DNA of 64,000 nt from Synechococcus sp. WH 8109 (GTDB lineage: Bacteria > Cyanobacteriota > Cyanobacteriia > PCC-6307 > Cyanobiaceae). Numbering within the stretch: position 1 is the stretch's first letter; every line of letters begins with the position of its first letter. The stretch covers positions 1,612,001-1,676,000 of the forward strand of contig NZ_CP006882.1 of NCBI RefSeq assembly GCF_000161795.2, in the 5' to 3' direction. The notes beneath the pieces are model-generated. The model was not told the origin of the DNA. It did no database searches and was given only the letters and a program-made list of their open reading frames with translations. The position numbers were made by a program, and so were the translations under genes. Positions 21,870 to 31,212 of this stretch are shown one piece after another.

Positions 21870-23975
21870 ATGCCCCAACGGGCCTTGAGTGGCATTCACC
21901 CCGGTTCTTCATGGCCCCTGGGCAGCAGCCTCACCAGGCAAGGTGTGAACTTTGTGCTGGCAGCTCCCGGGGCCGACCGCATTGAATTGCTGCTCTACAG
22001 CAACGGCAACGATCGCAACCCAGAGCGGGTGATCGAACTGGACGGTCGACGTCACCGCTCGGGCGACTACTGGCACGTAGAAGTGGAAGGAGTCGGCGAA
22101 GGCTGCTGTTACGGCTACCGGGTCTTCGGGCCGCTGGCGCCGGGTGGCCATGGCTTCCAGCCCTCCAAAGTGCTGCTGGACCCCACCGCCCGTGCCATCA
22201 GTGGCTGGGACGTTTACGACAGGGTGCTGGCCACCGGCCCCTCACCCAACGCCCATGCTTGCCTCAAGGCGGTGGTGTGCGAACGGGATCTGTTCGATTT
22301 TCAGGCCCATCCGCGCCCGCGCCACAGCTGGCAAAGCACGGTGATCTACGAGCTGCACGTGGGGGGCTTTACCCGCCGCGAGGATGCCGGGGTCGCCGTG
22401 GAACACCGCGGCACCTACCTGGGCTTGATTGAGAAGTTGCCCTACCTAAAGGAGCTGGGCATTACGGCGGTGGAGTTGTTGCCGGTGTTCTGCTTCGACC
22501 CGGCCGATGCCCCCCCGGGGCGCGACAACGTGTGGGGGTACAGCCCCCTGAGCTGGTTCACACCCCACCACGACTACTGCTGCAGTCGCGATCCATTGCA
22601 AGCCCGCCATGAGGTGCGCCAACTGGTAGCCGCATGCCATGACGCCGGCATCGAAGTGCTGCTGGATGTGGTCTACAACCACACCACCGAGGGCAACCGC
22701 CATGGCCCCACCCTGAGCTGGCGGGGTTGTTCCGACAACGTCTACTACCACCAAAACGAGGACGGCGACTATCAGGATGTGAGCGGCTGCGGCAACTCGA
22801 TCGCCGCCAATGCGCCGATCACCACCCAGCTAATCCTCGAGTCGATGCGCTGCTGGGCCCTGGAACTGGGTGTGGATGGCTTCCGCTTCGATCTGGGCAT
22901 TGCCCTGAGCCGCGGCGACCAGCTCAAACCCCTGAATGAGCCGCCCCTGTTCGCGGCGATGGAGGCCGACCCACAGCTGAGTGACCTCAAATTGGTAAGC
23001 GAACCGTGGGACTGCGGCGGCCTTTATCGGCTGGACGACTTCCCCGCCAAGCGGATCGGCACCTGGAACGGCCATTTCCGCGACGGGGTGCGGCGCTTCT
23101 GGAAAGGGGACGACCACAGCACCTGGAGCCTGGCCCAGCGGTTCAAGGGCAGCCCCGATCTCTATGACGGCAAGCCCGTGGCCCTGGGGAGTTCGGTGAA
23201 CTTCATCACCGCCCACGACGGCTTCACCCTGGCGGATCTGGTGAGCTACAACCGCAAGCACAACCTGGCCAACGGCGAAGACAACCGGGACGGCGAGAAC
23301 CACAACAACAGCTGGAACCACGGCATCGAAGGTCCCAGCAGCAATGCCCTGGTGCAAAGCCTGCGGCGGCGTCAGCAACGCAACCTGCTCAGCTCGCTGC
23401 TGCTGGCCCGTGGCGTGCCGATGCTGCTGATGGGCGATGAAGTGGGCCGCAGCCAAGGTGGCAACAACAACAGTTGGTGCCAGAACAGCCCCCTGGGCTG
23501 GATGGTCTGGGATGAAGACCACTGCGACCTGGAACTCAAGCAGTTTCTGCAGCGGCTTCTGCGGCTGCGCCAGGCCCTGCCGCAACTGTTTAATCCATTG
23601 GTGCCGCCACGGGAGAGCAACCGCAAATCAGCGGAACAACCATCGGAGCAGCGAAGCGATCTCTGGCGCCAATGGCACGGGGTGAACCTGGCCAAACCCG
23701 ACTGGGCCGCCTGGAGCCGCACGACGGCCACCAGCCTCCACCGCGGCAGCCGCGGGGCCCTGCTGTGGATGGGCTTCAACGCTTACAAGGAAAGTCTCAG
23801 CTTTGAGTTGCCGGTTCCGGCCTCCCCCTGGAAACGGGTGATCGACACCTCGTTGCCCAGCCCCAAGGATTTTCCAGCCGAGCCTGCCAGGTTCAGCGGC
23901 GTTGAGATTCCCTTGCAGAGCCGGAGCTTCGTGCTGCTGATCGCCGAAGAGGAAGCCTCAGGCCTGCGGTTGTGA
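21870..23975 (+). CDS. glgX: Glycogen debranching enzyme (isoamylase-type GlgX)
   Basis: 701-residue GH13 enzyme that cleaves alpha-1,6 branches during glycogen mobilisation. An N-terminal CBM48-like domain (SSLTRQGVNFVLAAPGADR) precedes the barrel. Catalytic motifs: VVYNHTTEGN, the nucleophile in DGFRFDLGIALSRGD, the acid/base in LVSEPWDCGGLY and the stabiliser in FITAHDGFTLADLVSYNRKH. Length and order match isoamylase-type GlgX/TreX. It is divergent from the MBL-fold gene and followed by a tRNA-Gly on the other strand. Confidence 0.96.
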   Translation: MPQRALSGIHPGSSWPLGSSLTRQGVNFVLAAPGADRIELLLYSNGNDRNPERVIELDGRRHRSGDYWHVEVEGVGEGCCYGYRVFGPLAPGGHGFQPSKVLLDPTARAISGWDVYDRVLATGPSPNAHACLKAVVCERDLFDFQAHPRPRHSWQSTVIYELHVGGFTRREDAGVAVEHRGTYLGLIEKLPYLKELGITAVELLPVFCFDPADAPPGRDNVWGYSPLSWFTPHHDYCCSRDPLQARHEVRQLVAACHDAGIEVLLDVVYNHTTEGNRHGPTLSWRGCSDNVYYHQNEDGDYQDVSGCGNSIAANAPITTQLILESMRCWALELGVDGFRFDLGIALSRGDQLKPLNEPPLFAAMEADPQLSDLKLVSEPWDCGGLYRLDDFPAKRIGTWNGHFRDGVRRFWKGDDHSTWSLAQRFKGSPDLYDGKPVALGSSVNFITAHDGFTLADLVSYNRKHNLANGEDNRDGENHNNSWNHGIEGPSSNALVQSLRRRQQRNLLSSLLLARGVPMLLMGDEVGRSQGGNNNSWCQNSPLGWMVWDEDHCDLELKQFLQRLLRLRQALPQLFNPLVPPRESNRKSAEQPSEQRSDLWRQWHGVNLAKPDWAAWSRTTATSLHRGSRGALLWMGFNAYKESLSFELPVPASPWKRVIDTSLPSPKDFPAEPARFSGVEIPLQSRSFVLLIAEEEASGLRL

Positions 23976-23979
23976 TCAG

Positions 23980-24050
23980 AGCGGGTGACGGGAATCGAAC
24001 CCGTGTCATCAGCTTGGAAGGCTGAGGTCTTACCATTACACAACACCCGC
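23980..24050 (-). tRNA. tRNA-Gly (UCC anticodon)
   Basis: 71-nt cloverleaf on the minus strand: acceptor gcgggtg pairs with cacccgc, anticodon stem tcagc/gctga encloses loop cttccaa (anticodon TCC), T arm cgggttcgattcccg, discriminator T. It reads GGA/GGG glycine codons. CCA is not encoded. It starts 4 bp beyond the glgX stop, convergently. Confidence 0.96.
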
Positions 24051-24136
24051 ATAGTACAAACAAACCACTGCCCATGGGGCTGGTGGCGTAGTGAGCACGC
24101 ATTCATTATGGCAATCCGCCTGCCCGAAGCCTCCGC

Positions 24137-25510
24137 GTGACACCGACCGACGCATCCCTACAGGGATCCCGCCGCAGGCTGATGCTGGCCTACGGCCTGG
24201 GCGACGCCGGGACCGGACTTGCGGCCACCCAACTAGGCTTCTATCTCTTCCCGTTTTTTATCTGCGCCGCTGGCCTGCCGGCCTTCATCGCCGGCTCTCT
24301 GCTAACGGTGAGCAAGGTTTGGGATGCGCTTAATGATCCGTTGATTGGCTGGCTCAGCGATCACACTCACAGCCGCTGGGGCCCGCGTCTGCCCTGGATG
24401 CTGACCGCAGCCCTGCCGCTAGGCATCACCCTAACGGCGATGTGGTGGGTGCCCCCAGGCGACACTCTGCAGCGCACCACGTACTACGCGGTTATGGCGG
24501 TGTTGCTGATGACCGCCTACACCAGCGTCAACCTGCCTTACGCCGCCCTCAGCACCGAACTCACTCCCGACACCGCCATTCGCACCCGCCTCAATGCGGC
24601 GCGGTTTACCGGATCAATCCTGGCGGGCCTGAGCGGACTGATCGTGGCTTCGGTGGTGCTCACCGAAGGAGGCGGGGGCTATCTGGCCATGGGCCGGATC
24701 ACCGGCAGCATCGCCGCCACCACCACGCTGCTCTGCTGCTGGGGGCTAGCCCCCTACGCCAAGCGGGCCCAACGGCCGGTGCCCAACAACGAGCCGCCGA
24801 TGCAGCAGCTGAAGCGGGTGATGACCAACCCCCGTTTCCGCCAGGTGCTGGGGCTGTATCTGCTGCTCTGGTTCGGCCTGCAACTGATGCAGGTGGTGGC
24901 CCTGATCTGGCTGGTGCAGGTGGTGCATGTGCCTGCCAACCTCTCCACCTGGATCCTGTTGCCTTTCCAGATCGCCGCCCTGCTGGGGCTTCAGATCTGG
25001 AGCAACCTCAGCAACCGTATCGGGCGCGTCGCCACCCTGCGCTGGGGCGCGGGGCTATGGATCAGCGCATGCCTGCTCTCAATGCTGTTCCCGCCCCTGG
25101 CGGCGGATCCCGGCCCGCTGCAACTGCTGCCACTGGTGGGGCTGATTGCCCTCGTTGGGGTGGGAGCGGCGACGGCCTATCTGATTCCCTGGTCGCTGCT
25201 ACCCGACGCGATCGACGCTGACCCAAGCAAACCCGCCGGGCTTTACACCGCCTGGATGGTGTTCGGCCAGAAACTGATCATCGGCCTGACCATGTCGGTG
25301 TTCGGCAGCCTGCTCTCACTCACCGGCTACATCTCCGCCAAGGGAGGCAACTGCAGCGGGGCACTGAGTTTCATCGAACAGCCGGATTCAGCCCTGCTGG
25401 CGATCAGGCTCTGCATGGGTCTGATTCCCGCCATCCTTGTATTGCTTGGCCTTGTGGTGATGCGAGGCTGGCCCGAGCGTGGAGCCCGTCTGCAGAAGGA
25501 CACCGGATGA
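24137..25510 (+). CDS. GPH/MFS-2 family sugar:cation symporter-like transporter
   Basis: 457-residue inner-membrane transporter with about 12 hydrophobic spans. The family signature is near the N-terminus: KVWDALNDPLIGWLSDHTHS followed by RWGPRLPWML, as in MelB-type glycoside-pentoside-hexuronide symporters. The second half repeats the fold (YLIPWSLLPDAIDADPSKPA). GTG start at 24137; the stop overlaps the next gene by 4 nt (ATGA). Substrate cannot be told from sequence, and relatives in marine cyanobacteria may not carry sugars. Confidence 0.88.
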   Translation: MTPTDASLQGSRRRLMLAYGLGDAGTGLAATQLGFYLFPFFICAAGLPAFIAGSLLTVSKVWDALNDPLIGWLSDHTHSRWGPRLPWMLTAALPLGITLTAMWWVPPGDTLQRTTYYAVMAVLLMTAYTSVNLPYAALSTELTPDTAIRTRLNAARFTGSILAGLSGLIVASVVLTEGGGGYLAMGRITGSIAATTTLLCCWGLAPYAKRAQRPVPNNEPPMQQLKRVMTNPRFRQVLGLYLLLWFGLQLMQVVALIWLVQVVHVPANLSTWILLPFQIAALLGLQIWSNLSNRIGRVATLRWGAGLWISACLLSMLFPPLAADPGPLQLLPLVGLIALVGVGAATAYLIPWSLLPDAIDADPSKPAGLYTAWMVFGQKLIIGLTMSVFGSLLSLTGYISAKGGNCSGALSFIEQPDSALLAIRLCMGLIPAILVLLGLVVMRGWPERGARLQKDTG

Positions 25511-26256
25511 ACACTCCTCGTTCCATCAAACGCCTGGGCACCAGCCTGCTGATCGGAGGCCAGGCCGTGGCGGCCACCCTGCGCGGTCGCATCAATCGGG
25601 GCGAGCTGTTTGAGCAAATGTTGGAGGCCGGCCCGGGCAGCCTGCTGATCGTGCTGATCATCTCGGTGGCCGCCGGCTCGGTGTTCAACATCCAGGTGGC
25701 CGCAGAACTCACCCGCCAGGGAGCGGGATCAACGGTGGGCGGCATCCTGGCGATCGGCCTGGCACGGGAGATCGCGCCCCTGCTCACCTCCTGCCTGCTG
25801 GCCGGCAAGGTGGCCACCGCCTACGCCGCCCAGTTGGGGACGATGAAGGTGACTGAACAGATCGATGCGATCACCATGCTGCGCACCGACCCGGTGGAGT
25901 ACCTGGTGGTGCCCCGGATGATCGCGATGGTGGTGATGGCTCCGGTGCAGTGCTTCTTCTTCTTCTTCGTGGCGGTGTGGTCGGGCCAACTCACCAGTAC
26001 GGCCCTCTACAACATCCCGCCGGCGGTTTTCTGGACCTCGGTGCAGACCTGGATGAACCCGCTGGACCTGCCGTTCATGCTGGTGAAAGCCCTGGTGTTC
26101 GGGCTGATCATCGCCACGGTGGCCTGCGGCTGGGGCCTGACCACCCGCGGCGGTCCCAAGGAAGTGGGCACCAGCACCACCGGCGCGGTGGTGATGATCC
26201 TGATCCTGGTGGCCCTGATGGATGTCGTTCTCACCCAGGTGCTGTTCGGAGCATGA
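25507..26256 (+). CDS. MlaE-family ABC transporter permease
   Basis: 249-residue MlaE/DUF140 permease, a class that moves lipids between inner and outer membranes. Hallmarks are EQMLEAGPGSLLIVLIISVA, QGAGSTVGGILAIGLAREIA, TSCLLAGKVATAYAAQLGTM and VTEQIDAITMLRTDPVEYLV. Five or so membrane spans. The start overlaps the transporter stop by 4 nt and its own stop overlaps the DUF3119 start, so three genes form a coupled operon. No MlaD-type or ATPase gene is in the window. Confidence 0.94.
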   Translation: MNTPRSIKRLGTSLLIGGQAVAATLRGRINRGELFEQMLEAGPGSLLIVLIISVAAGSVFNIQVAAELTRQGAGSTVGGILAIGLAREIAPLLTSCLLAGKVATAYAAQLGTMKVTEQIDAITMLRTDPVEYLVVPRMIAMVVMAPVQCFFFFFVAVWSGQLTSTALYNIPPAVFWTSVQTWMNPLDLPFMLVKALVFGLIIATVACGWGLTTRGGPKEVGTSTTGAVVMILILVALMDVVLTQVLFGA

Positions 26257-26678
26257 GTTCAACCCCCGCCCCCGTCACCCTCAAGCCGGACGTGCGGCTG
26301 CCGTTGCTGGTGGTGGCCCTTGGCCTGGCACTGCTACCGCTGCCGCTCTCGCCCTGGCCCACCTTGGTGGTGGGGCTGTTCGGCCTGTTTCTGCTGATAC
26401 AGAGCGCCAGCCTGCGGCTGGAATTCAAGGAAGACGCTCTGATCGTGTGGCAGAACAGCCGCGAGCTGCGGCGTTTCCCCTACGACCAATGGCTGAGCTG
26501 GCGGCTGTTCGCCCTCTGGCTGCCAGGCCTGTTTTATTTCCGCGAAACCCAGAGCATTCACTTCCTGCCGATCCTGTTCAGCCCCAGGGAGCTGCGGGAA
26601 CAGCTGGAACTGCGGTTGGGAGCACTTGAAGTACCGAAAGACGACCCGGAAGACAACACGAGCAAAAGCGAGCAGTAG
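26253..26678 (+). CDS. DUF3119 family membrane protein
   Basis: 141-residue cyanobacterial/plastid DUF3119 protein. Two adjacent hydrophobic spans (LPLLVVALGLALLPLPLSPW and LVVGLFGLFLLIQSASL) are followed by a PH-like beta domain (LEFKEDALIVWQNSRELRRF, FYFRETQSIHFLPILFSP). ATG overlaps the MlaE-type permease stop (ATGA). The link to a lipid-type permease is contextual. Confidence 0.86.
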   Translation: MSSTPAPVTLKPDVRLPLLVVALGLALLPLPLSPWPTLVVGLFGLFLLIQSASLRLEFKEDALIVWQNSRELRRFPYDQWLSWRLFALWLPGLFYFRETQSIHFLPILFSPRELREQLELRLGALEVPKDDPEDNTSKSEQ

Positions 26679-26785
26679 CACGATTTCGAGGCGATTCTGT
26701 GCTGATATCCATGCGATTTCGTGCACCCCTGTCGCAGTTGTGATGCCACCTGTTTTTCTGCGGTCTGGTCGGCTGGAATGGAGGG

Positions 26786-27805
26786 ATGGAGAGCACGGCA
26801 GCTGACGCAATGCCCGACGACACCGACCTGACCCCCCAGGCGCCTGAACCGGAGCAGGCCCTGGCGGAATCCAGCGGCGAAACCAGCACAGAACCCCCCA
26901 GTGCCACCAGTACCGAGCCCGCCGCTGCAGAAGCCAATCCCGTGATGGAACTGGCCCTCAAGGATCTTCAGGAGCGTCGCGACGCCCTGGAAGCGGAGAT
27001 CAACGCCCTCAGCTCCCGCAAGCAGCAACTAGAGACTGAACTGAAGGCCAACTTCGCTGGCCAGTCCGACGCCATCGCCCGCCGCGTGAAGGGCTTCCAG
27101 GAGTACCTGGGCGGCGCCCTTCAGGACCTGGTTCAGAGCGTGGAAAACCTGGAGCTGGTCGTGCAGCCAATGGTGGTGCAGCCCTCCCCCCTCGATCAGG
27201 CGGCAGACAACGCAACGGCGCCGGAGAAGCCCGGTGAGAGCACCCCACCGCCAGCGGTGGCCGACACCTTCCGCCCCGATGAAGAGCTGATCCGTGAGAC
27301 CCTGGAGCGCTTCCTCAAGCAGCCGGACGTCTACGCCGACCCCTGGAATCTGCGGCGCAGCATCGACGCCCGCGACACGGCCCTGCTGGAGGACTGGTTC
27401 TTCAATCAAGGCGGACGTGGCGCCCAGCCCAGCCGCGGCACACGGCCCCGCAACATCCTGGTGAGCGCGGCCCTGATCGCAGTAATCGGTGAGCTGTACG
27501 GCGATCAGTTCCAGTGCCTGGTGCTGGCCGGCGGCCCCGAACGGCTCGGTGAATGGCGGCGCGGCCTGCAGGATGCCCTGGGCCTGGGCCGGGAAGACTT
27601 CGGCCCCAGCAGCGGCATCGTGCTGTTCGAACGCCCCGAAGCCCTGGTGGAGCGGGCCGACCGGCTGGAGGAGCGGGGCGAAGTGCCCTTGATTTTGATC
27701 GATGCGGCCGAGCGCAGCGTCGAAATCCCTGTGCTTCAGTTCCCGCTCTGGCTGGCCTTCGCTGCCGGACCGGGTGAACGCCTCGACAACGACGATCTGC
27801 TGTAA
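26786..27805 (+). CDS. DUF3086 family protein
   Basis: 339-residue cyanobacterial DUF3086 protein. Residues 1-55 are acidic and low-complexity. A coiled coil follows (LKDLQERRDALEAEINALSS), leading to FAGQSDAIARRVKGFQEYLG. After a proline-rich linker, the conserved C-terminal domain starts at FRPDEELIRETLERFLKQPD and includes NILVSAALIAVIGELYGDQF and VPLILIDAAE. No membrane segment or known function. Confidence 0.9.
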   Translation: MESTAADAMPDDTDLTPQAPEPEQALAESSGETSTEPPSATSTEPAAAEANPVMELALKDLQERRDALEAEINALSSRKQQLETELKANFAGQSDAIARRVKGFQEYLGGALQDLVQSVENLELVVQPMVVQPSPLDQAADNATAPEKPGESTPPPAVADTFRPDEELIRETLERFLKQPDVYADPWNLRRSIDARDTALLEDWFFNQGGRGAQPSRGTRPRNILVSAALIAVIGELYGDQFQCLVLAGGPERLGEWRRGLQDALGLGREDFGPSSGIVLFERPEALVERADRLEERGEVPLILIDAAERSVEIPVLQFPLWLAFAAGPGERLDNDDLL

Positions 27806-27875
27806 GCAGAAGCCCATCGACCCCTGAAGCCTCAGGCGATCGCCGGTGCGCTATTGCGTACATGTGTCTGTGCTG

Positions 27876-27998
27876 ATGGCATCGATCTCCGTGACAGAAG
27901 CGCGAAAACGCCTGTTCTCGTTGATCGACGACGTGCGCGAATCCCACGAACCGATTGAGATTCAAGGCAAACGGGGCAGCGCCGTGCTTCGATTCAGC
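27876..27998 (+). pseudogene. Phd/YefM-like antitoxin N-terminal remnant, in frame with plsY
   Basis: From an ATG at 27876 the frame reads MASISVTEARKRLFSLIDDV, then ESHEPIEIQGKRGSAVL. This matches the N-terminal DNA-binding half of Phd/YefM antitoxins (the S-x-x-EAR-x-x-L-x-x-L-x-D-V pattern and the following I-x-x-x-G-x-x-A-V-L strand). The antitoxin C-terminal half and any toxin gene are absent. The same frame runs without a stop into plsY. An even earlier in-frame start at 27846 exists. Confidence 0.65.
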
Positions 27999-28025
27999 CG
28001 CGATCTCGCAACCGCGCACGTCCCT

Positions 28026-28628
28026 GTGATCCTCACCTCACTACTGCTGCTGGCCATCGGCTACCTGCTGGGAGCCATCCCCAGCGGCTACCTCGCGGGC
28101 CGCTGGCTCAAAGGCATCGACCTGCGCGACTGCGGTTCCGGCAGCATCGGCGCCACCAACGTGCTGCGCAACGTGGGCAAGGGCCCAGCCCTGGTGGTGT
28201 TCCTGATTGATCTGGGCAAAGGAGCCCTGGCGGTGCTGCTGGCCAAAAGCGTTGGCCTGAGCGACTGGCTGCAGGTGCTGGCGGGCCTGGCGGCCTTGGC
28301 CGGTCACATCTGGCCGGTGTGGCTGGGTTGGAAGGGCGGCAAGGCGGTGGCCACCGGCCTGGGCATGTTCCTGGGGCTGGCCTGGCCGGTAGGGCTGGCC
28401 TGCTTTGGCCTGTTCATGGCCGTGATCTCGATCTTCCGGATCGTGTCGTTCTCGAGCGTGGTGGCCGCCATTGGACTGCCGCTGTTGATGCTGCTCTCCG
28501 GCGGCAGCAGCGCCTACGTGGTGGTGTCGCTTGTGGCCAGCCTGATGGTTCTCTGGCGTCATCGCAGCAACATCGAGCGGTTGCTGGCGGGAACCGAACC
28601 CAAGATCGGGCAGAAAGCCAAGGGCTGA
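28026..28628 (+). CDS. plsY: Glycerol-3-phosphate acyltransferase PlsY
   Basis: About 200 residues from the GTG at 28026. Polytopic membrane enzyme that transfers acyl from acyl-phosphate to glycerol 3-phosphate, the first step of phospholipid synthesis. PlsY motifs: YLLGAIPSGYLAGRWLKGID, GSGSIGATNVLRNVGKGPA, AGHIWPVWLGWKGGKAVATG. The reading frame is open to 27846 and includes an antitoxin-like segment, so a 260-residue fusion could also be made. The GTG start gives the usual family length. Confidence 0.93.
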   Translation: MILTSLLLLAIGYLLGAIPSGYLAGRWLKGIDLRDCGSGSIGATNVLRNVGKGPALVVFLIDLGKGALAVLLAKSVGLSDWLQVLAGLAALAGHIWPVWLGWKGGKAVATGLGMFLGLAWPVGLACFGLFMAVISIFRIVSFSSVVAAIGLPLLMLLSGGSSAYVVVSLVASLMVLWRHRSNIERLLAGTEPKIGQKAKG

Positions 28629-28678
28629 GCTAGCTACTTGAGCAGCAAAAGCTCAGGCAACAAAATGACGCTCGTCGA

Positions 28679-29401
28679 TCAAAGCTCCCCGCAACAGGCT
28701 GCAAAAGCAGCGCTTGGATCCTCAACCTTGGTGATCGGCCGGCCGATCACCAGCTGACTGGCTCCAGCTGCAATCGCCTCAGCCGGCCCCATCACCCGGG
28801 CCTGATCACCTACCGCAAAGCCCTTGGGACGAATGCCTGGCGTCACCAAGGCAAAGGGTTCAGGGTGCTGAGCCCGCAATGCCGCGGCCTCCAAAGGTGA
28901 ACACACACAACCGCCGATGCCGGCGGTTGCCGACAGCTGCGCCAACACCGGCACCCGTTCGGCGATGCCCTGGGCAACGGCGAGTTCCCGTTGCAGCCGT
29001 TGCTCTTCCCAACTGGTGAGCACCGTCACCGCCAGCAAGGTGGGGGCGGGTTGGCCAGCCCCTTGAGCCCCTTCCTCTGCCGCGGCCTGGGCTGCCTTGA
29101 GTGCTTCGCTGCCGGCGCAGGCATGCACTGTGATCAGTTCGGCCCCCAGCGCCGCTGCCCGCCGGCAAGCACCAGCCATCGTGGCCGGGATGTCGTGAAA
29201 TTTGAGATCAAGAAACACACGCAGTCCCATCTCGCGCAGCTGGGCCACCACCGCCGGGCCGGCCTGCACAAACAGCTCCAGGCCCACCTTCACCCAGCGC
29301 AGCCCTTCCACCTGGCCGGCAAAGCGCAGCGACTGTTCGGGCGCCATGCCATCGAGAGCCACGATGATCAGATCGGCGGGGTCAGCGGGATGCAAGGTCA
29401 T
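28679..29401 (-). CDS. pyrF: Orotidine 5'-phosphate decarboxylase
   Basis: 240-residue class I decarboxylase, the last step of UMP synthesis. Motifs: [15 protein letters not shown] at the N-terminus, the catalytic [14 protein letters not shown] with its Asp/Lys pair, [15 protein letters not shown] and the C-terminal [13 protein letters not shown]. The ATG overlaps the tyrS stop by one base (TGATG on the minus strand), indicating a coupled tyrS-pyrF pair. Confidence 0.96.
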   Translation of the reverse strand: MTLHPADPADLIIVALDGMAPEQSLRFAGQVEGLRWVKVGLELFVQAGPAVVAQLREMGLRVFLDLKFHDIPATMAGACRRAAALGAELITVHACAGSEALKAAQAAAEEGAQGAGQPAPTLLAVTVLTSWEEQRLQRELAVAQGIAERVPVLAQLSATAGIGGCVCSPLEAAALRAQHPEPFALVTPGIRPKGFAVGDQARVMGPAEAIAAGASQLVIGRPITKVEDPSAAFAACCGEL

Positions 29402-30648
29402 CAGCCCACCAAACGACGGAAGGTTTTCTTGCCCAATTGCAACACCTTGCCCTCCAGCTCCGCCGCTGAAGCGAACTCCTGGTTGGGGTCGGTGATCTTT
29501 TCCCCCTCCAGTCGGGCCGCACCACCCTTGATCTGACGGCGGGCCTCGCTGCTGCTAGCGCAGATCCCCACGGCACTGAACAGATAAAAGGCCTTGGCCG
29601 GGAAATTCACCTCGGCAAGCGACGCTTCGGGCACATCAGCGCCAGCATCACCACTGCCCCCCACCAGGGTGGCGGCATCGCTCTGGGCCTTCTGGGCGGC
29701 TTCGATGCCATGGCGGCTGGCGGTCACCGCCAGGGCCATCGCCTTCTGCTTCTCGCGCGGGTTTTCAGGCAAAGAAGTCAGATGCAGATCGGTCAGCAAC
29801 GTGACGTAGTCGTCGATCGCCGCATCGCCGACCTTCTCCAACTTGGAGTACATCGACAGCGGATCCTCCTCCAGCCCCACCACGTTGCCAAGGCTCTTGC
29901 TCATCTTCTGCACCCCATCCAGACCCACCAAAATCGGCAGCAGCAGGCCGAACTGGGTGCCTTTGTTGAAGTGGCGCTGCAGGTCGCGGCCCATGGCCAC
30001 GTTGAACTTCTGATCGGTGCCGCCCAGCTCCACATCCGCATTCACCGCCACCGAGTCGAAGCCCTGCAGCAGCGGGTAGAGAAACTCATGCAGGGCGATT
30101 GGGGTGCCGCTGCCGTAGCGCTTGGAGAAGTCGTCCTTGGCCAGCATCTGACCAACTGTGCCGGTGCCGAGCAGGCCAATCACCGCCGGTAGGTCCATGC
30201 CCTCCAGCCACTCGGAGTTGTATCGCACCTCCAGGCGGCCGGGGGTTTCGAAATCGAGCAGCGCCGTTTCCTTGGGCTGGTCCTGTCCCAACTGGCGCAG
30301 ATAGGTGGAGGCGTTGGCGGCCACCTGCTCCTTGGTGAGCTGCACCCGCGTGGCGCACTTGCCGGTGGGATCACCGATCCGCGCCGTGAAATCGCCGATG
30401 ATCAGAACGGCCTTGTGGCCCGCGTCCTGGAAGGCCCGCAACTTGCGGAACAGAATGCTGTGGCCCAGATGGATGTTGCTGCCGGTGGGATCGATGCCCA
30501 GCTTCACCCGCAGCGGCCGGCCTTCCTTTTCGGCCTGGACCAACCGGGCCGCCAGGGCCTGATCCGCATCACTGGGATCCCCGGCCGGGAACAGGTCGGC
30601 CATGCCCCGGGACAGCCAATCCGGCAACGACGGGATGGAGTCCGGCAT
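29401..30648 (-). CDS. tyrS: Tyrosyl-tRNA synthetase
   Basis: 415-residue class I synthetase of the TyrRZ-like type. It contains [20 protein letters not shown] (HIGH-like), [26 protein letters not shown], and a C-terminal S4 RNA-binding domain ([20 protein letters not shown]). The ATG at 30648 is used; a TTG four codons upstream is also open. Confidence 0.96.
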   Translation of the reverse strand: MPDSIPSLPDWLSRGMADLFPAGDPSDADQALAARLVQAEKEGRPLRVKLGIDPTGSNIHLGHSILFRKLRAFQDAGHKAVLIIGDFTARIGDPTGKCATRVQLTKEQVAANASTYLRQLGQDQPKETALLDFETPGRLEVRYNSEWLEGMDLPAVIGLLGTGTVGQMLAKDDFSKRYGSGTPIALHEFLYPLLQGFDSVAVNADVELGGTDQKFNVAMGRDLQRHFNKGTQFGLLLPILVGLDGVQKMSKSLGNVVGLEEDPLSMYSKLEKVGDAAIDDYVTLLTDLHLTSLPENPREKQKAMALAVTASRHGIEAAQKAQSDAATLVGGSGDAGADVPEASLAEVNFPAKAFYLFSAVGICASSSEARRQIKGGAARLEGEKITDPNQEFASAAELEGKVLQLGKKTFRRLVG

Positions 30649-30708
30649 GGAGAGGCGCAACGAGCGAGCGCTGGCGATCGTACGAGTCTTGGCTCAGCTC
30701 GAGGTGGT

Positions 30709-31038
30709 TCAGCTGGAGGGCGGCTGATCAATCTGCGCCTTCATCCGCTCGAGGGTGGAGTTCATCTGGTCGAACATCTGCTCGGGGGTGATGCCGAACT
30801 GGTTGAGCTGGGTGCGCAGCTGCTCCACCGTGAGCTTGGCCTGGAAATCCTCCGAGAGTTCAAAGCGCTTCATGAACACCCTGTAGCGGCCCATCAGCTC
30901 TTCCATTGTCTCGATGAACTTCTTCTTGCCCTCCCGGTCGAACTTGCCGTACTCACTGCCCAGCTGCATCAGCTGCTGGTAATCGCTGAACAGGCGCTTG
31001 GCTTCGTCCTGAACGATGTCGGAATCGAAGAAGGTCAT
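30709..31038 (-). CDS. DUF1825 family protein
   Basis: 109-residue cyanobacterial DUF1825 protein. It starts MTFFDSDIVQDEAKRLFSDY, is rich in charged helices (KKFIETMEELMGRYRVFMKR, LTVEQLRTQLNQFGI) and lacks membrane segments. The frame extends another 46 codons upstream without family similarity, so the ATG at 31038 is preferred. It ends 60 bp before the tyrS ATG on the same strand. Function unknown. Confidence 0.9.
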   Translation of the reverse strand: MTFFDSDIVQDEAKRLFSDYQQLMQLGSEYGKFDREGKKKFIETMEELMGRYRVFMKRFELSEDFQAKLTVEQLRTQLNQFGITPEQMFDQMNSTLERMKAQIDQPPSS

Positions 31039-31212
31039 CGTCGACGTCGAGCATTGCTTCGGCAAAGTCTGCCAAGGATTCGCCAGTGGCAACGGGGGTG
31101 ATCGCCGCACCTTTGATGACCTTTCACGGAAAGGTTTTGTACGGTCTTGCTGACCCGCACCACCCTCTGGTGGCATCCGAATTCATGGTGAGATTCGGGC
31201 CGCCTCCAGGAT

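Noticed and set aside
22830-23585. Minus-strand 251-codon frame inside glgX
   Set aside because: Antisense shadow of a conserved enzyme with Gln/Val/Ala-rich, non-homologous translation.
25950-26252. 5' extension of the DUF3119 frame
   Set aside because: It overlaps the MlaE-type permease in another frame and has no homology; the ATG at 26253 coupled to the permease stop is the better start.
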